Part shown: positions 17,842 to 26,525 of the stretch, one piece after another | How the letters are laid out: the number at the start of each line of letters is the position of its first letter | Numbering within the stretch: position 1 is the stretch's first letter | Source of the DNA: Nocardia arizonensis | Lineage (GTDB): Bacteria; Actinomycetota; Actinomycetes; Mycobacteriales; Mycobacteriaceae | Reading direction: 5' to 3' | Assembly (NCBI RefSeq): GCF_001310275.1 | Contig: NZ_LGYZ01000132.1 | Span: forward strand, 44,110-108,109 | Length of the DNA stretch: 64,000 nucleotides | The notes under the pieces: generated by a model | What the model saw: the letters and a program-made list of their open reading frames with translations, nothing else | Databases searched by the model: none | Told to the model about the DNA's origin: nothing | Made by a program: the position numbers and the translations under genes

Positions 17842-17980
17842 CTGGGGTTCGGTGCCGCGGGTTGCGGCCCCGACCGCGACGCGGGTGGCGGGGTCGCGTG
17901 GAGGTCGGCGACGGTGTGCGGTGCCGGTCGCGGGCGGCGTGGTGCGGCACAATCGGGACGGGGAGAACGCGAGGAGAGCG

Positions 17981-18346
17981 GTGAAAGGACTGGGCGCACT
18001 CGAGGCTCGGGTGATGGACCTGCTGTGGGACAGCGACGAGCCGTTGTCGGTCCACGACCTGGTGGAGGGTCTGGCCGAACCCGGCAGGCGTCCACCCGCC
18101 TACACCACGGTGCTGACGGTGGTGACCCACCTGTGGGAGAAGGAGTGGGTGCTGCGGGAGAAGGTCAGCCGCGCCTACCGTTACCGTCCCCGCCGCAGCC
18201 GTGCCGAGGCGACGACCGAGGTGCTGCGCGGAATTCTCGACACCACTCCGGACGCGCCCGCGGTGTTGTTGCATCTGGCCCGCACCGCTTCCGCCCGCGA
18301 GATCGAGGCGCTGCGTCGGGGGCTGGCCGAGAGCGGCGATCGGTGA
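17981..18346 (+). CDS. blaI: BlaI/MecI/CopY-family repressor
   Basis: Repressor of 121 residues from GTG 17981, preceded by GAGGAG. The sequence begins LGALEARVMDLLWDSDEPLSVHDLVEGL, the winged-helix start of the family, and contains PPAYTTVLTVVTHLWEKEWV, the recognition helix and wing. The C-terminal helices mediate dimer formation. There is no CxC copper motif as in CopY, so release probably depends on cleavage by the M56 protease encoded next. The stop overlaps the M56 GTG start by four bases. The palindromes at 15140, 17823, 20973, 21081, 24421 and 27509 are its likely operators. Confidence 0.88.
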   Translation: MKGLGALEARVMDLLWDSDEPLSVHDLVEGLAEPGRRPPAYTTVLTVVTHLWEKEWVLREKVSRAYRYRPRRSRAEATTEVLRGILDTTPDAPAVLLHLARTASAREIEALRRGLAESGDR

Positions 18347-19284
18347 TCCTGGCGCTGGGCTTGGCGATCGCGGCGGCGGTGTCGGCGATCGCGGCGCCGT
18401 CGGTGCTGCGTGCGGTGGAGTCGGTGGCCGCGCCGGTGGCCACGATCGCGGCATGGCTGGGAGCCATCACGACGGTCCTCGTGCTGACCCTGGCCGCGGT
18501 GGCATTCGGGCTCTGGCCCGGTCACGCTCCCGGCGAGCGGCCCCTGGAGACCCTGCTGACCTGCCTGAGCACGGTGGAGCATCTGACACCGGCCTCGGCG
18601 CGAGGTTTCCTGTGGACGGCCGCGCTGGGCGCGGGGCTCGCGGTGAGCGCGCGGCTGGTGGTGGTCGGCGCCCGCGATGTCCGCGCGCGCGGCCGCTCGA
18701 TCCGCCACCACACCGAGGTGGTGCGGTTGCTGGGGCGCGCCGATCCGCGGCAGGCACGGCTGATCTGGCTCGAGCATCCGGTGCCGCTGGCGTTCAGCGT
18801 CGCGGGCAGGCGCGGCTACATCGTGGCCACCGACGGACTGGCCCGGCGGCTGACACCGCTCCAGCGCAGCGCGGTACTCGCGCACGAGCACGCCCACCTG
18901 CGCGGATTCCACCACCAGATCCTCGGCGTGTGCCGGGTCCTGGCCGCCGCCTTTCCTCGGATACCGCTGTTCGCCGCCGCGCCGACGGCGGTGGCGGCCC
19001 TGGTCGAACTGGCCGCCGACCGCCGCGCGGCGCGGCTGACCGATCCCGCCTCGATGCGCACCGCGCTGGAGGCGGTAGCGGCCGGATCGAACGCCGGCGG
19101 GCTCGACATGCCGCTGGTCGACGAGTCGCTCGAGCGCCGATGCCGTCGGCTGGCCCCCGGCGCTCCCGCGGTCTCGGCACTGCCCGCGGTGCTCGCGGGC
19201 GCGGGGGCGATCGCGGCCGGGATGCTGGTGGCCTGCCTGGCGGTCGGTCTGGTCGCCCTCGCGGCCTGCCTGGGACTGCCCTGA
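18343..19284 (+). CDS. M56-family membrane metalloprotease (BlaR/MecR-like, without sensor domain)
   Basis: Protein of 313 residues from GTG 18343, overlapping the blaI stop. Helices lie near 1-20, 30-55 and 85-105, and a last one near 285-310. The zinc motif is HEHAH at residues 181-185, with a downstream ELAADRRAARL that supplies the third ligand. There is no extracellular penicillin-binding domain as in BlaR1, so the input signal is not a classical beta-lactam sensor; the short form matches mycobacterial BlaR. It should cleave BlaI when triggered. Confidence 0.85.
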   Translation: MILALGLAIAAAVSAIAAPSVLRAVESVAAPVATIAAWLGAITTVLVLTLAAVAFGLWPGHAPGERPLETLLTCLSTVEHLTPASARGFLWTAALGAGLAVSARLVVVGARDVRARGRSIRHHTEVVRLLGRADPRQARLIWLEHPVPLAFSVAGRRGYIVATDGLARRLTPLQRSAVLAHEHAHLRGFHHQILGVCRVLAAAFPRIPLFAAAPTAVAALVELAADRRAARLTDPASMRTALEAVAAGSNAGGLDMPLVDESLERRCRRLAPGAPAVSALPAVLAGAGAIAAGMLVACLAVGLVALAACLGLP

Positions 19285-19379
19285 CGAAGAGCGGAGCCAC
19301 CTCGGTGACGCGGGGGCTCGCGTTCCGGGCGGCACCCGCGACGACACCGCTGTCGGTGTTCCGGTGGCGGTGCTGGGTG

Positions 19380-20108
19380 TCAGTTCGCCGGGAGCGGGGT
19401 GGTGCCGCGCTGGTCGAGGAGTTGGCCGATGGTGTCGGACTCGGCGGTCTGGGTGGTCAGGATGGTCTCGGCGAGGCGGGCGACGGCGGCGAGTCCGGCG
19501 TTGTCGCGGGCGTAGCGGGCCATCGCCAGCCCGCCTTGGTGATGGCGCAGCAGCAGTTGCAGGTACAGCACGTCGGCGGCCGGGCCCGAGGACTGACGCA
19601 GCCTGCGCAGTTCCTCGGGGCCGGCCATGCCCGGCATCGCCGAGGCCGCGGTCGCGGTCATGTTCGCCATGTCGTGGGTCGAGGGTGAGGGCCCGGATTC
19701 CCGGGCTCGCATCCACGTCATCACCGCGCCGGGCGCGCTCGCCGGTTGCTCCCACAGCGACAGCCACCCCTGCATCGTCCCGATCTGGCTCTGCTGGGTG
19801 GTGACCACGTCGTAGGCCAGCGTTCGGATCTCCGGATCGTCGGTGCGCGCCATCGCCAGCGCCGACATCTCCACCGCCTGTCCGTGATGGGCCGACATGT
19901 CCTGGGCGAATCCGACATCGACGACCGTGTGCTCGCGCAGATCCGGGCGGGGACTGATCTGCCACCCGACACCGACACCGAGCATCACCGCCGCCGCCAG
20001 CGCCGCGAGCAACGCCGGACGCACCGGCAGCCGGGGCCTGCTCCACCGCGACACCGACGGCGGATCGGGTCGAGCGTCGTTGTCCGGGACCGGGGCATCG
20101 AGGGTCAT
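19380..20108 (-). CDS. DUF305 metal-associated membrane-anchored protein
   Basis: Protein of 242 residues. One helix (about 30-50) is followed by a DUF305 (ferritin-like helical bundle) domain with DMSAHHGQAVEMSALA near 70-85 and LRHHQGGLAMARYA near 190-203, the two conserved histidine-rich segments that are presumed to bind metal. A methionine-rich loop (STHDMANMTATAASAMPGM) lies between them. DUF305 proteins are common in copper-resistance clusters. It lies ten bases after the DUF3105 gene, so the pair shares the operator at 20973-20987. Confidence 0.85.
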   Translation of the reverse strand: MTLDAPVPDNDARPDPPSVSRWSRPRLPVRPALLAALAAAVMLGVGVGWQISPRPDLREHTVVDVGFAQDMSAHHGQAVEMSALAMARTDDPEIRTLAYDVVTTQQSQIGTMQGWLSLWEQPASAPGAVMTWMRARESGPSPSTHDMANMTATAASAMPGMAGPEELRRLRQSSGPAADVLYLQLLLRHHQGGLAMARYARDNAGLAAVARLAETILTTQTAESDTIGQLLDQRGTTPLPAN

Positions 20109-20118
20109 CTGTGGTCTT

Positions 20119-20898
20119 TCACGGAGTCGGGGTGGTGGATGGCGCGGGTGCTGTGTCGACGGGTACCGCGTCGGGGCCTGGCGGATCAGGTTGGAACGGC
20201 GGCGGGTCGTCCGGGTCGAAGCCGCCCACGACCGAACAGCTGGCGCCCGGTTCGGGATGGGTGTTCGGGTTCTGACGCAGCGCGGCGACGAACTGGTCGA
20301 TTCGGCGGTCCTCGACCCGGTCCACGCGCAGCTGGCGGCCCCACGATTGCAGACTCACCCGCGTCGGCTGCCCCGGATACGGCGACATCAGCATGTAGCC
20401 CTGCCCACGCACCTTGCCCTCGAGGACGGCGATCTCCTGCGCCGAGAGCCCGCACGGATCGTAGGTGATCCAGACCGCGCCGTGTTCGAGGGCGTGTACC
20501 GCGTTCTCCGTGCGCAACGCCACCGTGTAGACCATCCCGCCGCACGCGGCCCAGTACTGGTCGTGGGGCCCGCCCATGGGCGGGCTGCGATCGTAGGCGA
20601 CCCGCTGCGGGCTGCGCACGTGCTTGCCCGGCGCGTACTCGGCGCGTTCGACCCCCTCGATTCCCACCGACGGATCCGGGGTATCGGAATCGGGGAGGTA
20701 GCGCGCCCGCTCCGCCATATCCTGATACTTGGGAACCATGTGGTAAACGAGCACGCCGACGAGCGCGAGCACGCAGACCGCTCCCAGCACGAGCGGCCAG
20801 GACGGACCGCGCCGCGGTTCGAGCGCCCGCGGTATCGGTGCCCGTCGCCGGGAAGCACGCGCCGCGCCGCGCCGCCCCGGCGACCACGCAATCCTCAT
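20119..20898 (-). CDS. DUF3105 membrane-anchored protein
   Basis: Protein of 259 residues from ATG 20898 with GAGG upstream. A basic N-terminus and one helix (about 35-55) precede the DUF3105 domain (residues 95-220), recognised by SPPMGGPHDQYWAACGG, VHALEHGAVWITYDP and a conserved final segment. The histidines and the cysteines near 118 and 148 could bind metal. The tail is proline-rich. DUF3105 and DUF305 are often neighbours in actinobacteria. Function unknown; copper tolerance is inferred from context. Confidence 0.8.
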   Translation of the reverse strand: MRIAWSPGRRGAARASRRRAPIPRALEPRRGPSWPLVLGAVCVLALVGVLVYHMVPKYQDMAERARYLPDSDTPDPSVGIEGVERAEYAPGKHVRSPQRVAYDRSPPMGGPHDQYWAACGGMVYTVALRTENAVHALEHGAVWITYDPCGLSAQEIAVLEGKVRGQGYMLMSPYPGQPTRVSLQSWGRQLRVDRVEDRRIDQFVAALRQNPNTHPEPGASCSVVGGFDPDDPPPFQPDPPGPDAVPVDTAPAPSTTPTP

Positions 20899-20972
20899 CG
20901 TGACCTCACACTCTCTTCCGAGCGCGAACCCGCGCCATGACACTTCGCCGCCCGAAACCGGCCGAGTCAAAT

Positions 20973-20987
20973 ACGAGGCTACATAGT
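20973..20987. promoter_or_regulatory. Degenerate BlaI-type operator for the DUF3105-DUF305 operon
   Basis: The right arm CATAGT with following T run is intact; the left arm reads ACGAGG in place of ACTATG. It lies 75 bases upstream of the DUF3105 start. Weaker than the other sites. Confidence 0.5.
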
Positions 20988-21080
20988 TTTTCGTTGTTCG
21001 AGAGGAGGCGGTGTGCGCTCCGCTCGATGACGCAACAGGATTCGAACTCTCGCGCAGCTATATCTACGGAGCCATTTCGT

Positions 21081-21095
21081 ACTATGTGACATAGT
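21081..21095. promoter_or_regulatory. BlaI-type operator upstream of the lipoprotein/PLP-enzyme/MFS genes
   Basis: ACTATGT and ACATAGT flank one G, followed by a T run as at the other sites. The nearest credible gene to the right starts at 21411. No gene I trust lies in 21096-21410, so this stretch would be a long leader or the site serves the leftward genes too. Confidence 0.65.
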
Positions 21096-21410
21096 TTTTA
21101 CTTAGAAGACACTGAGAATCCACGCGAATGTGGTGTCGATCACGGTGCGTCGCGGCGGCGATGGCTACCTTGCCCTTCGTGCAAGGAATCCCCTCATCAG
21201 GTTTCTCGAGCACATCCGCCGCGCCGGGCGGGAATGTTGGGCCCGTCCGGCGCGGCCCCCTCGGACTCGGCGTCGGGCCGGCACCCGACGCCGAGATCCG
21301 CGGCGGCGTGACGAGACGCTCGCCGCGGCGGTCCCGGTGATCGAATCGTCGAGGTGAACGCGCGGGATCGACGCGGCAATTCATAGCTTTCGGCTACTAC
21401 AGTCTGGGGT

Positions 21411-21836
21411 GTGGGTGTGGGTGTGGGTGTGGGGCAGCGGGTTCGCGGGGCCGACGCGGCGCTCGGCGCACTGTGCGCCCTGCTGCTGCTCGCGTTCTCG
21501 CTCATCGGCTGTGACGATCGCCATGCCCGATCCGCACCGGACCCGGAGTCGGTCTCGACATCGCAATCCGCGTCGCCGATGTGCCTGGACGGCCCCGGCG
21601 ATGTGAACACCGACGGCCGCGTGCCCCATGCCGGGCACTTCACCGCGTTGCCGGGACCGGCCCGCCACGAGCACGACGCTCTCGGGCGCGCGGTGCCGAT
21701 ACCGGCCGCCGCGCTGCCCGGCCCCGACGACGACACCACATCGGCGGTGCCGCGCTGTCACGGCCCGCCCACGGCGGCATCACCCGCGCGGGGAGGGCGG
21801 CAGATCCTGGTTCGTCTCTGTATCCAGCGGCGCTGA
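21411..21836 (+). CDS. Small putative lipoprotein with repeat-encoded N-terminus
   Basis: Protein of 141 residues. A hydrophobic segment ending LLLLAFSLIGC is a lipobox, so the mature protein would be anchored from that cysteine and be about 110 residues, rich in histidine, proline and aspartate, with no domain I know. The first codons come from a GTGGGT hexamer repeat (21411-21434), giving four in-frame GTG start choices and no clear ribosome site. It lies 112 bases before the PLP-enzyme gene and may be part of that operon. Confidence 0.5.
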   Translation: MGVGVGVGQRVRGADAALGALCALLLLAFSLIGCDDRHARSAPDPESVSTSQSASPMCLDGPGDVNTDGRVPHAGHFTALPGPARHEHDALGRAVPIPAAALPGPDDDTTSAVPRCHGPPTAASPARGGRQILVRLCIQRR

Positions 21837-21948
21837 GGGGCCGGCGTCAGGCCGGGGTGTGCTGGTTGCCCGGCCGGTGAGCGCTGTCCACCCGGCCTCG
21901 GACCGCCCGCGAGTGCGCGGTGGTCCCGGATACAGAAAGCGACACCTC

Positions 21949-23058
21949 ATGGACAATGTCGTGCTCGATTCCCCCGCGGGTCTGCGGACCCCGCAACTGG
22001 TCACCCGAGAACCACACGCGCTGATCGGCAACACCCCGGTGTTGTGGATCGGAGCGCCGCTGGCCCCGGCCGGGCGCGGGTTCTGGGCCAAACTCGAAGG
22101 AGCCAATCCCGGTGGGATGAAGGATCGCCCCGCCCTGCACATGGTGCGCCGCGCGCGCGAGCGCGGCGACCTCGCCGAGGGCGCGCCGATCATCGAATCC
22201 AGCAGCGGCACAATGGGCCTGGGGCTGGCCCTGGCCGGGATGGTGTGTGCGCATCCGGTGACGGTGGTGACCGATCCCGGCCTGGAACCGATCGTGGCGC
22301 GGATGTTGGGGGCCTACGGCGCGCGCGTGGACACCGTCACCGAGCCCCATCCGGTCGGAGGATGGCAGCAGGCCCGCCGCGACCGTGTCACCGAACTGCT
22401 GGCCGCCCACCCCGACGGGTGGTGCCCGGACCAGTACGCCAACCCCGACAACGCCGAGGGCTACCGGCGCCTGGCCCTGGAGCTGCTGGCGCAACTGGGC
22501 CGGGTCGACGTGCTGGTCTGCGCGGTCGGCACCGGCGGGCACTCCGCGGGCGTGGCGCGGGAACTGCGCAGGTTCTGCCCCGATCTGCGGCTCATCGGCG
22601 TGGACACGGTGGACTCGACGATCTTCGGGCAACCCGCCGCGCCGCGGCTGATGCGCGGACTCGGCTCGAGCATCCACCCCCGCAACGTCGACTACCCCGC
22701 CTTCGACGAAGTCCACTGGGTCGCCCCCGCCGAAGCGGTGTGGGCCGCGCGCACCCTGGCGGCCACCCACTACGCCAGCGGAGGCTGGAGCGTCGGCGCG
22801 GTCGCCCTGGTCGCCGGATGGGCCGCCCGAGTCCACGACCCGACCACGCGTATCGCCGCGGTCTTCCCCGACGGACCGCACCGCTACTTCGACACCGTCT
22901 ACAACAACGCCTACTGCGACGAGCACGGCCTGCTCGACGCGCCGCCCCCGGTCGAACCCGACACCATCGACCATCCCCACCGCCATGTCGTCACCACCTG
23001 GACCCGGTGCACGACCGTCGTGGATCCCCGCACCGCCGGACCGGAGGCCCACGCGTGA
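21949..23058 (+). CDS. PLP-dependent cysteine-synthase-family enzyme
   Basis: Protein of 369 residues of PLP fold type II. The opening ALIGNTPVLWIG and the lysine in GGMKDRPALHM (the PLP Schiff-base site), plus VGTGGHSAG (phosphate-binding glycine loop) and SSGTMGLGLALAG, place it with O-acetylserine sulfhydrylases, cystathionine beta-synthases and SbnA-type diaminopropionate synthases. The substrate cannot be told. The stop overlaps the MFS start by four bases. A homologous pair, PLP enzyme plus MFS, is present at 41301-43708 in the transposon, so the two products function as a unit. The gene lies downstream of a BlaI-type operator. Confidence 0.82.
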   Translation: MDNVVLDSPAGLRTPQLVTREPHALIGNTPVLWIGAPLAPAGRGFWAKLEGANPGGMKDRPALHMVRRARERGDLAEGAPIIESSSGTMGLGLALAGMVCAHPVTVVTDPGLEPIVARMLGAYGARVDTVTEPHPVGGWQQARRDRVTELLAAHPDGWCPDQYANPDNAEGYRRLALELLAQLGRVDVLVCAVGTGGHSAGVARELRRFCPDLRLIGVDTVDSTIFGQPAAPRLMRGLGSSIHPRNVDYPAFDEVHWVAPAEAVWAARTLAATHYASGGWSVGAVALVAGWAARVHDPTTRIAAVFPDGPHRYFDTVYNNAYCDEHGLLDAPPPVEPDTIDHPHRHVVTTWTRCTTVVDPRTAGPEAHA

Positions 23059-24308
23059 GCATCTGGCACCGGTTCCGCGGATTCGACCGGCCCGCGCGAC
23101 TGTTGATGATCAACCAGTTCGGCATCAACCTCGGCTTCTACATGCTCATGCCCTACCTCGCCGGATATCTGTCCGGATCGCTGGCGCTGGCGGCGTGGAC
23201 GGTCGGGCTCGTGCTCGGGGTGCGCAACTTCTCCCAGCAGGGCATGTTCCTGCTCGGGGGCACCCTCGCCGACCGCTTCGGCTACAAACCCCTCATCGTC
23301 GCCGGATGCCTGCTGCGCACCGCGGGATTCGCGCTGCTGGTGTTCGCGACCTCGCTGCCGTGGCTGCTGGTCGCCTCGGCGGCCACCGGATTCGCCGGAG
23401 CCTTGTTCAACCCGGCGGTGCGCGCCTACCTCGCCGCCGACGCAGGATCGCGCCGCCTGGAAGCCTTCGCGGTGTTCAACATCTTCTACCAGGCGGGCAT
23501 CCTGGCCGGACCGCTGGCCGGTCTGGCCCTGATGGCCGTGGACTTCCGGCTCGCCGCCGGTGTCGCCGCGGTCGTGTTCGCCGCGCTGACCGTGGCGCAG
23601 TTGTTCGCCCTGCCGGGCAGGCCGCGCGAGGCCGTCACCGAGGCGACCTCGGTCGCCCAGGACTGGCGCGCCGTCCTGGGCAACCGGCGCTTCGTGTGGT
23701 TCGCCGTCGCGATGACCGGCTCCTACGTGCTGTCGTTCCAGGTGTATCTGGCCCTGCCCCTGCACGCCCGGACCCTGGCGGGCAGCGACGAGAAGTGGCT
23801 GGTCTCGGCGATCTTCGTGGTCTCCGGCGTCGTCGCCATCGCCGGGCAACTGCGCATCACCGCCGCATTGGCCGCCCGGTTCACCACCGGCACGGCGCTG
23901 GTCGCGGGGATGTCGGTGATGGCGGTGGCGTTCGTGCCCCTGGCCTTGGTACCCACCGCCGAACCGTTCGGGTTCGTCGCGGCGTGTGCGGCGCTGCTGC
24001 TCACCGCCGTCGTGCTCGCGATCGGCACCGCCGCGGTGTTCCCCTTCGAAATGGACACCGTCGTCTCACTGACCGACGGAAGGCTCGTGGCCACCCACTA
24101 CGGGTTCTACAACACCGTCGTCGGTATCGGCATCCTGATCGGTAACCTCGCCACCGGCGCGGTCTTCGGCACCGCGACCGCCCACGGGGCGACCCGCTGG
24201 ATATGGATCGGCCTGAGCGCGACCGGAGCACTGGTCGCCCTCGGACTCGCACGGCTGCATCGACATTCACAGCCGCACACACCACACACGCACCGAGTCC
24301 CGGTCTGA
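23055..24308 (+). CDS. MFS exporter paired with the PLP enzyme
   Basis: Protein of 417 residues from GTG 23055. Twelve helices are apparent, with MFS signature segments GGTLADRFGYKPLIVAG after helix 2 and a repeated pattern after helix 8. Characteristic for this subfamily are MINQFGINLGFYMLMPYLAGYLSG at the start and FPFEMDTVVSLTDGRLVATHYGFYN late in the protein; the second MFS (41301-42569) shares both. The histidine-rich C-terminal tail (RLHRHSQPHTPHTH) may bind metal. It probably exports the product of the PLP enzyme. Confidence 0.85.
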   Translation: MSIWHRFRGFDRPARLLMINQFGINLGFYMLMPYLAGYLSGSLALAAWTVGLVLGVRNFSQQGMFLLGGTLADRFGYKPLIVAGCLLRTAGFALLVFATSLPWLLVASAATGFAGALFNPAVRAYLAADAGSRRLEAFAVFNIFYQAGILAGPLAGLALMAVDFRLAAGVAAVVFAALTVAQLFALPGRPREAVTEATSVAQDWRAVLGNRRFVWFAVAMTGSYVLSFQVYLALPLHARTLAGSDEKWLVSAIFVVSGVVAIAGQLRITAALAARFTTGTALVAGMSVMAVAFVPLALVPTAEPFGFVAACAALLLTAVVLAIGTAAVFPFEMDTVVSLTDGRLVATHYGFYNTVVGIGILIGNLATGAVFGTATAHGATRWIWIGLSATGALVALGLARLHRHSQPHTPHTHRVPV

Positions 24309-24420
24309 CCGGTGATCGATCGCCGACCGCGAGCTGTGGCTCCATCCCCCCTGACCAACGCACCGGGCGGGGTCGCGGCAGGCGCCGTCGCACCCGATCG
24401 GCCCACCACCACCGCGAATA

Positions 24421-24435
24421 ACTACGCTGCATAGT
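24421..24435. promoter_or_regulatory. BlaI-type operator abutting the copD-ctaG start codon
   Basis: ACTACG-CTG-CATAGT ends at 24435 and the ATG begins at 24436. The left arm differs from the consensus by one base. The site would overlap the promoter and the mRNA start, implying a leaderless message or a later start. Confidence 0.62.
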
Positions 24436-26460
24436 ATGTCGTGGTACCGGAAGCCTTCCCGTGAGCGTGAGGTCTCGAGCTCACACCTATCGCGTCCGGC
24501 GCCGGGCTCGGCCACGCTCGCATTCCTCTGCGCGAGCGTGGCGGGCACGGTCGCGGCGCTGGTCGTCGGGGTGTCGGCGGCGCGGGCGTTGAGTCTGCTC
24601 GGGCTTCCCGATCCGGGACCGGCGACGACCTACGGGCTGCCCGCCCTGCGCGCGCTCGCCGACCTGTCAGCGGCCGCGACGATCGGCTCATTGCTGTTCG
24701 CGGCATTCCTGACACCGCCACAACCCGGCGGGCTTCTCGATACCGGCGGATATCGCGCGATGCAACGCGCCTCGCTCTCGGCGATGACGTGGGCGTGTTG
24801 CGCGGCATTGCTGGTGCCCTCGACGGTGTCGGACACGGTCGGCCAGCCACTCGGTCGGGTGTGGCGTCCGGAAGTGTTGTGGCGTGCGACCGGCCAGATC
24901 CCGCTGGCGCAGGCGTGGGCCACCACGGCGGTGCTCGCGGCGCTCCTCGCCGTGAGCGCTCGACTGATACTGCGGTGGCGATGGACGCCGCTGTTGCTGG
25001 GTGCGGCGGTGGCGACCATGATGCCGTTGGCGCTGAGCGGGCATTCCTCCTCCGGCGGCGCCCACGATCTCGCTACCAACAGCCTTGTCCTGCACCTGAT
25101 TTCGGCCGCGCTATGGGTGGGTGGGCTGTTCGCGGTCCTGGTCCACGCGCTGCGCGGCGGCGCGCACACCGACCTCGCCGCGCGCCGGTTCTCCTCGATC
25201 GCGACCGTCGCGTTCGTGATCGTCGCGGGCAGCGGAGTGATCAATTCCTGGGTCAGAGTCGCGCCGGGTGAACTGTTCACCACGACCTACGGGCGACTGG
25301 TCCTCGCCAAGATCGCCGCGCTGACCCTCGCGGGAGTCCTCGGCGTCGTCCAACGCCGCGCCGCTCTACCGGCACTGGCCGCCGATCCGCGCGACCGCGG
25401 TGCGCTGATCCGTTTCGGCGGCATCGAGGTGCTGATATTCGCCGTGACCGTGGGCCTGGCGGTCGGACTCGGCCGCACCCCGCCACCGCCACCGACCGCG
25501 GAGCCGACACCGGCCGAGGTGGAACTCGGCTACACCCTGTCCGGAGCCCCGTCGGCGGCCCGGCTGCTGGTGGAGTGGCGTTTCGATCTGATCTTCGGGA
25601 CCTCGGCGCTGGTGCTCGCGCTCGTGTATCTGCTGGGCGTGCGGCGGCTGCGAGCACGTGGACAGAGATGGCCCTCGGCGCGCACGATCGCCTGGCTGGC
25701 GGGGTGCGTGGTGGTGTTGCTCGCGACCAGTTCCGGCGTGGGCCGCTACGCGCACGCGGTGTTCAGCGTGCACATGGGCCAGATCATGGCGTTGTCGGCG
25801 CTCGCACCGATCCTGCTGACCCTCGGCGGACCGCTCACCCTGGCCCTGCGGGCAGTGGCACCGGCCGCGCACCAAGACGTGCCCGGAGCGCGGGAGTGGA
25901 TACTCGCCGCGATGGGTAGCCCGATCTCGCGCGCGCTCACCCATCCGGTCGTGGCCTCGGTCGTTCTCGCCGCAGGGCTCTACGCTCTCTACCCCGGCGG
26001 GATCTACCACGCCTTCGTGGATTCGCACGCCGCGCACCTGCTGATGAACCTGTACTTCCTGATCGGCGGGTATCTGTTCTTCTGGGTCCTGGTCGGCATC
26101 GATGAGACGCCACGCCCGATCACACCCTCGACCCGGCTCGCGATGGCTCTGGCCGCGCTGCCCTCACACGCGGTGTCCGGTCTGGCCGTGATCACCACGA
26201 CGACCGTGATGGGCGGATGGTTCTTCGGCAGCCTCGCGCTGGGCTGGAACGACGATCTGCTCGGCGACCAAACCGTGCGCGGCGGAGCGGCCTGGGCGGT
26301 GGGGGAGATACCGCTGGTGATCGTGGTCTTCGTGCTTCTCGGCCGATGGGCGCGCGGCCGCGCTCGCCCCGCCGAGCCGACCGACAGGCGCAGCGGACAC
26401 GATCCCGGCACCGACATCGGCGCCGCAATGCGGCGAGCCCAGCATGCTTCGAGCACGTGA
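24436..26460 (+). CDS. copD: CopD-CtaG fusion copper membrane protein
   Basis: Protein of 674 residues. Residues 30-350 are a CopD-type domain with about nine helices, with the characteristic LSGHSSSGGAHDLATNSLVLHLISAALWVGG-like stretch near 200 and AGSGVINSWVRV. Residues 385-645 are a caa3_CtaG domain (FSVHMGQIMALSALAPILLTLGGP, HAAHLLMNLYFLIGGYLFF). Such fusions import or handle copper across the membrane, typically with CopC. The only start before the first helix is the ATG at 24436, directly after the operator, with no room for a ribosome site. Confidence 0.9.
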   Translation: MSWYRKPSREREVSSSHLSRPAPGSATLAFLCASVAGTVAALVVGVSAARALSLLGLPDPGPATTYGLPALRALADLSAAATIGSLLFAAFLTPPQPGGLLDTGGYRAMQRASLSAMTWACCAALLVPSTVSDTVGQPLGRVWRPEVLWRATGQIPLAQAWATTAVLAALLAVSARLILRWRWTPLLLGAAVATMMPLALSGHSSSGGAHDLATNSLVLHLISAALWVGGLFAVLVHALRGGAHTDLAARRFSSIATVAFVIVAGSGVINSWVRVAPGELFTTTYGRLVLAKIAALTLAGVLGVVQRRAALPALAADPRDRGALIRFGGIEVLIFAVTVGLAVGLGRTPPPPPTAEPTPAEVELGYTLSGAPSAARLLVEWRFDLIFGTSALVLALVYLLGVRRLRARGQRWPSARTIAWLAGCVVVLLATSSGVGRYAHAVFSVHMGQIMALSALAPILLTLGGPLTLALRAVAPAAHQDVPGAREWILAAMGSPISRALTHPVVASVVLAAGLYALYPGGIYHAFVDSHAAHLLMNLYFLIGGYLFFWVLVGIDETPRPITPSTRLAMALAALPSHAVSGLAVITTTTVMGGWFFGSLALGWNDDLLGDQTVRGGAAWAVGEIPLVIVVFVLLGRWARGRARPAEPTDRRSGHDPGTDIGAAMRRAQHASST

Positions 26461-26525
26461 ATCCCGCACTGCGCCAGACTCTGTCGCGGAATCCATGACG
26501 ATCACGCGCGCTGGGTCCGCCTCGA

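Noticed and set aside
21082..21384. Minus-strand frame between the two BlaI-type sites and the lipoprotein gene
   Set aside because: Proline- and arginine-rich translation without features; its end runs into the operator.
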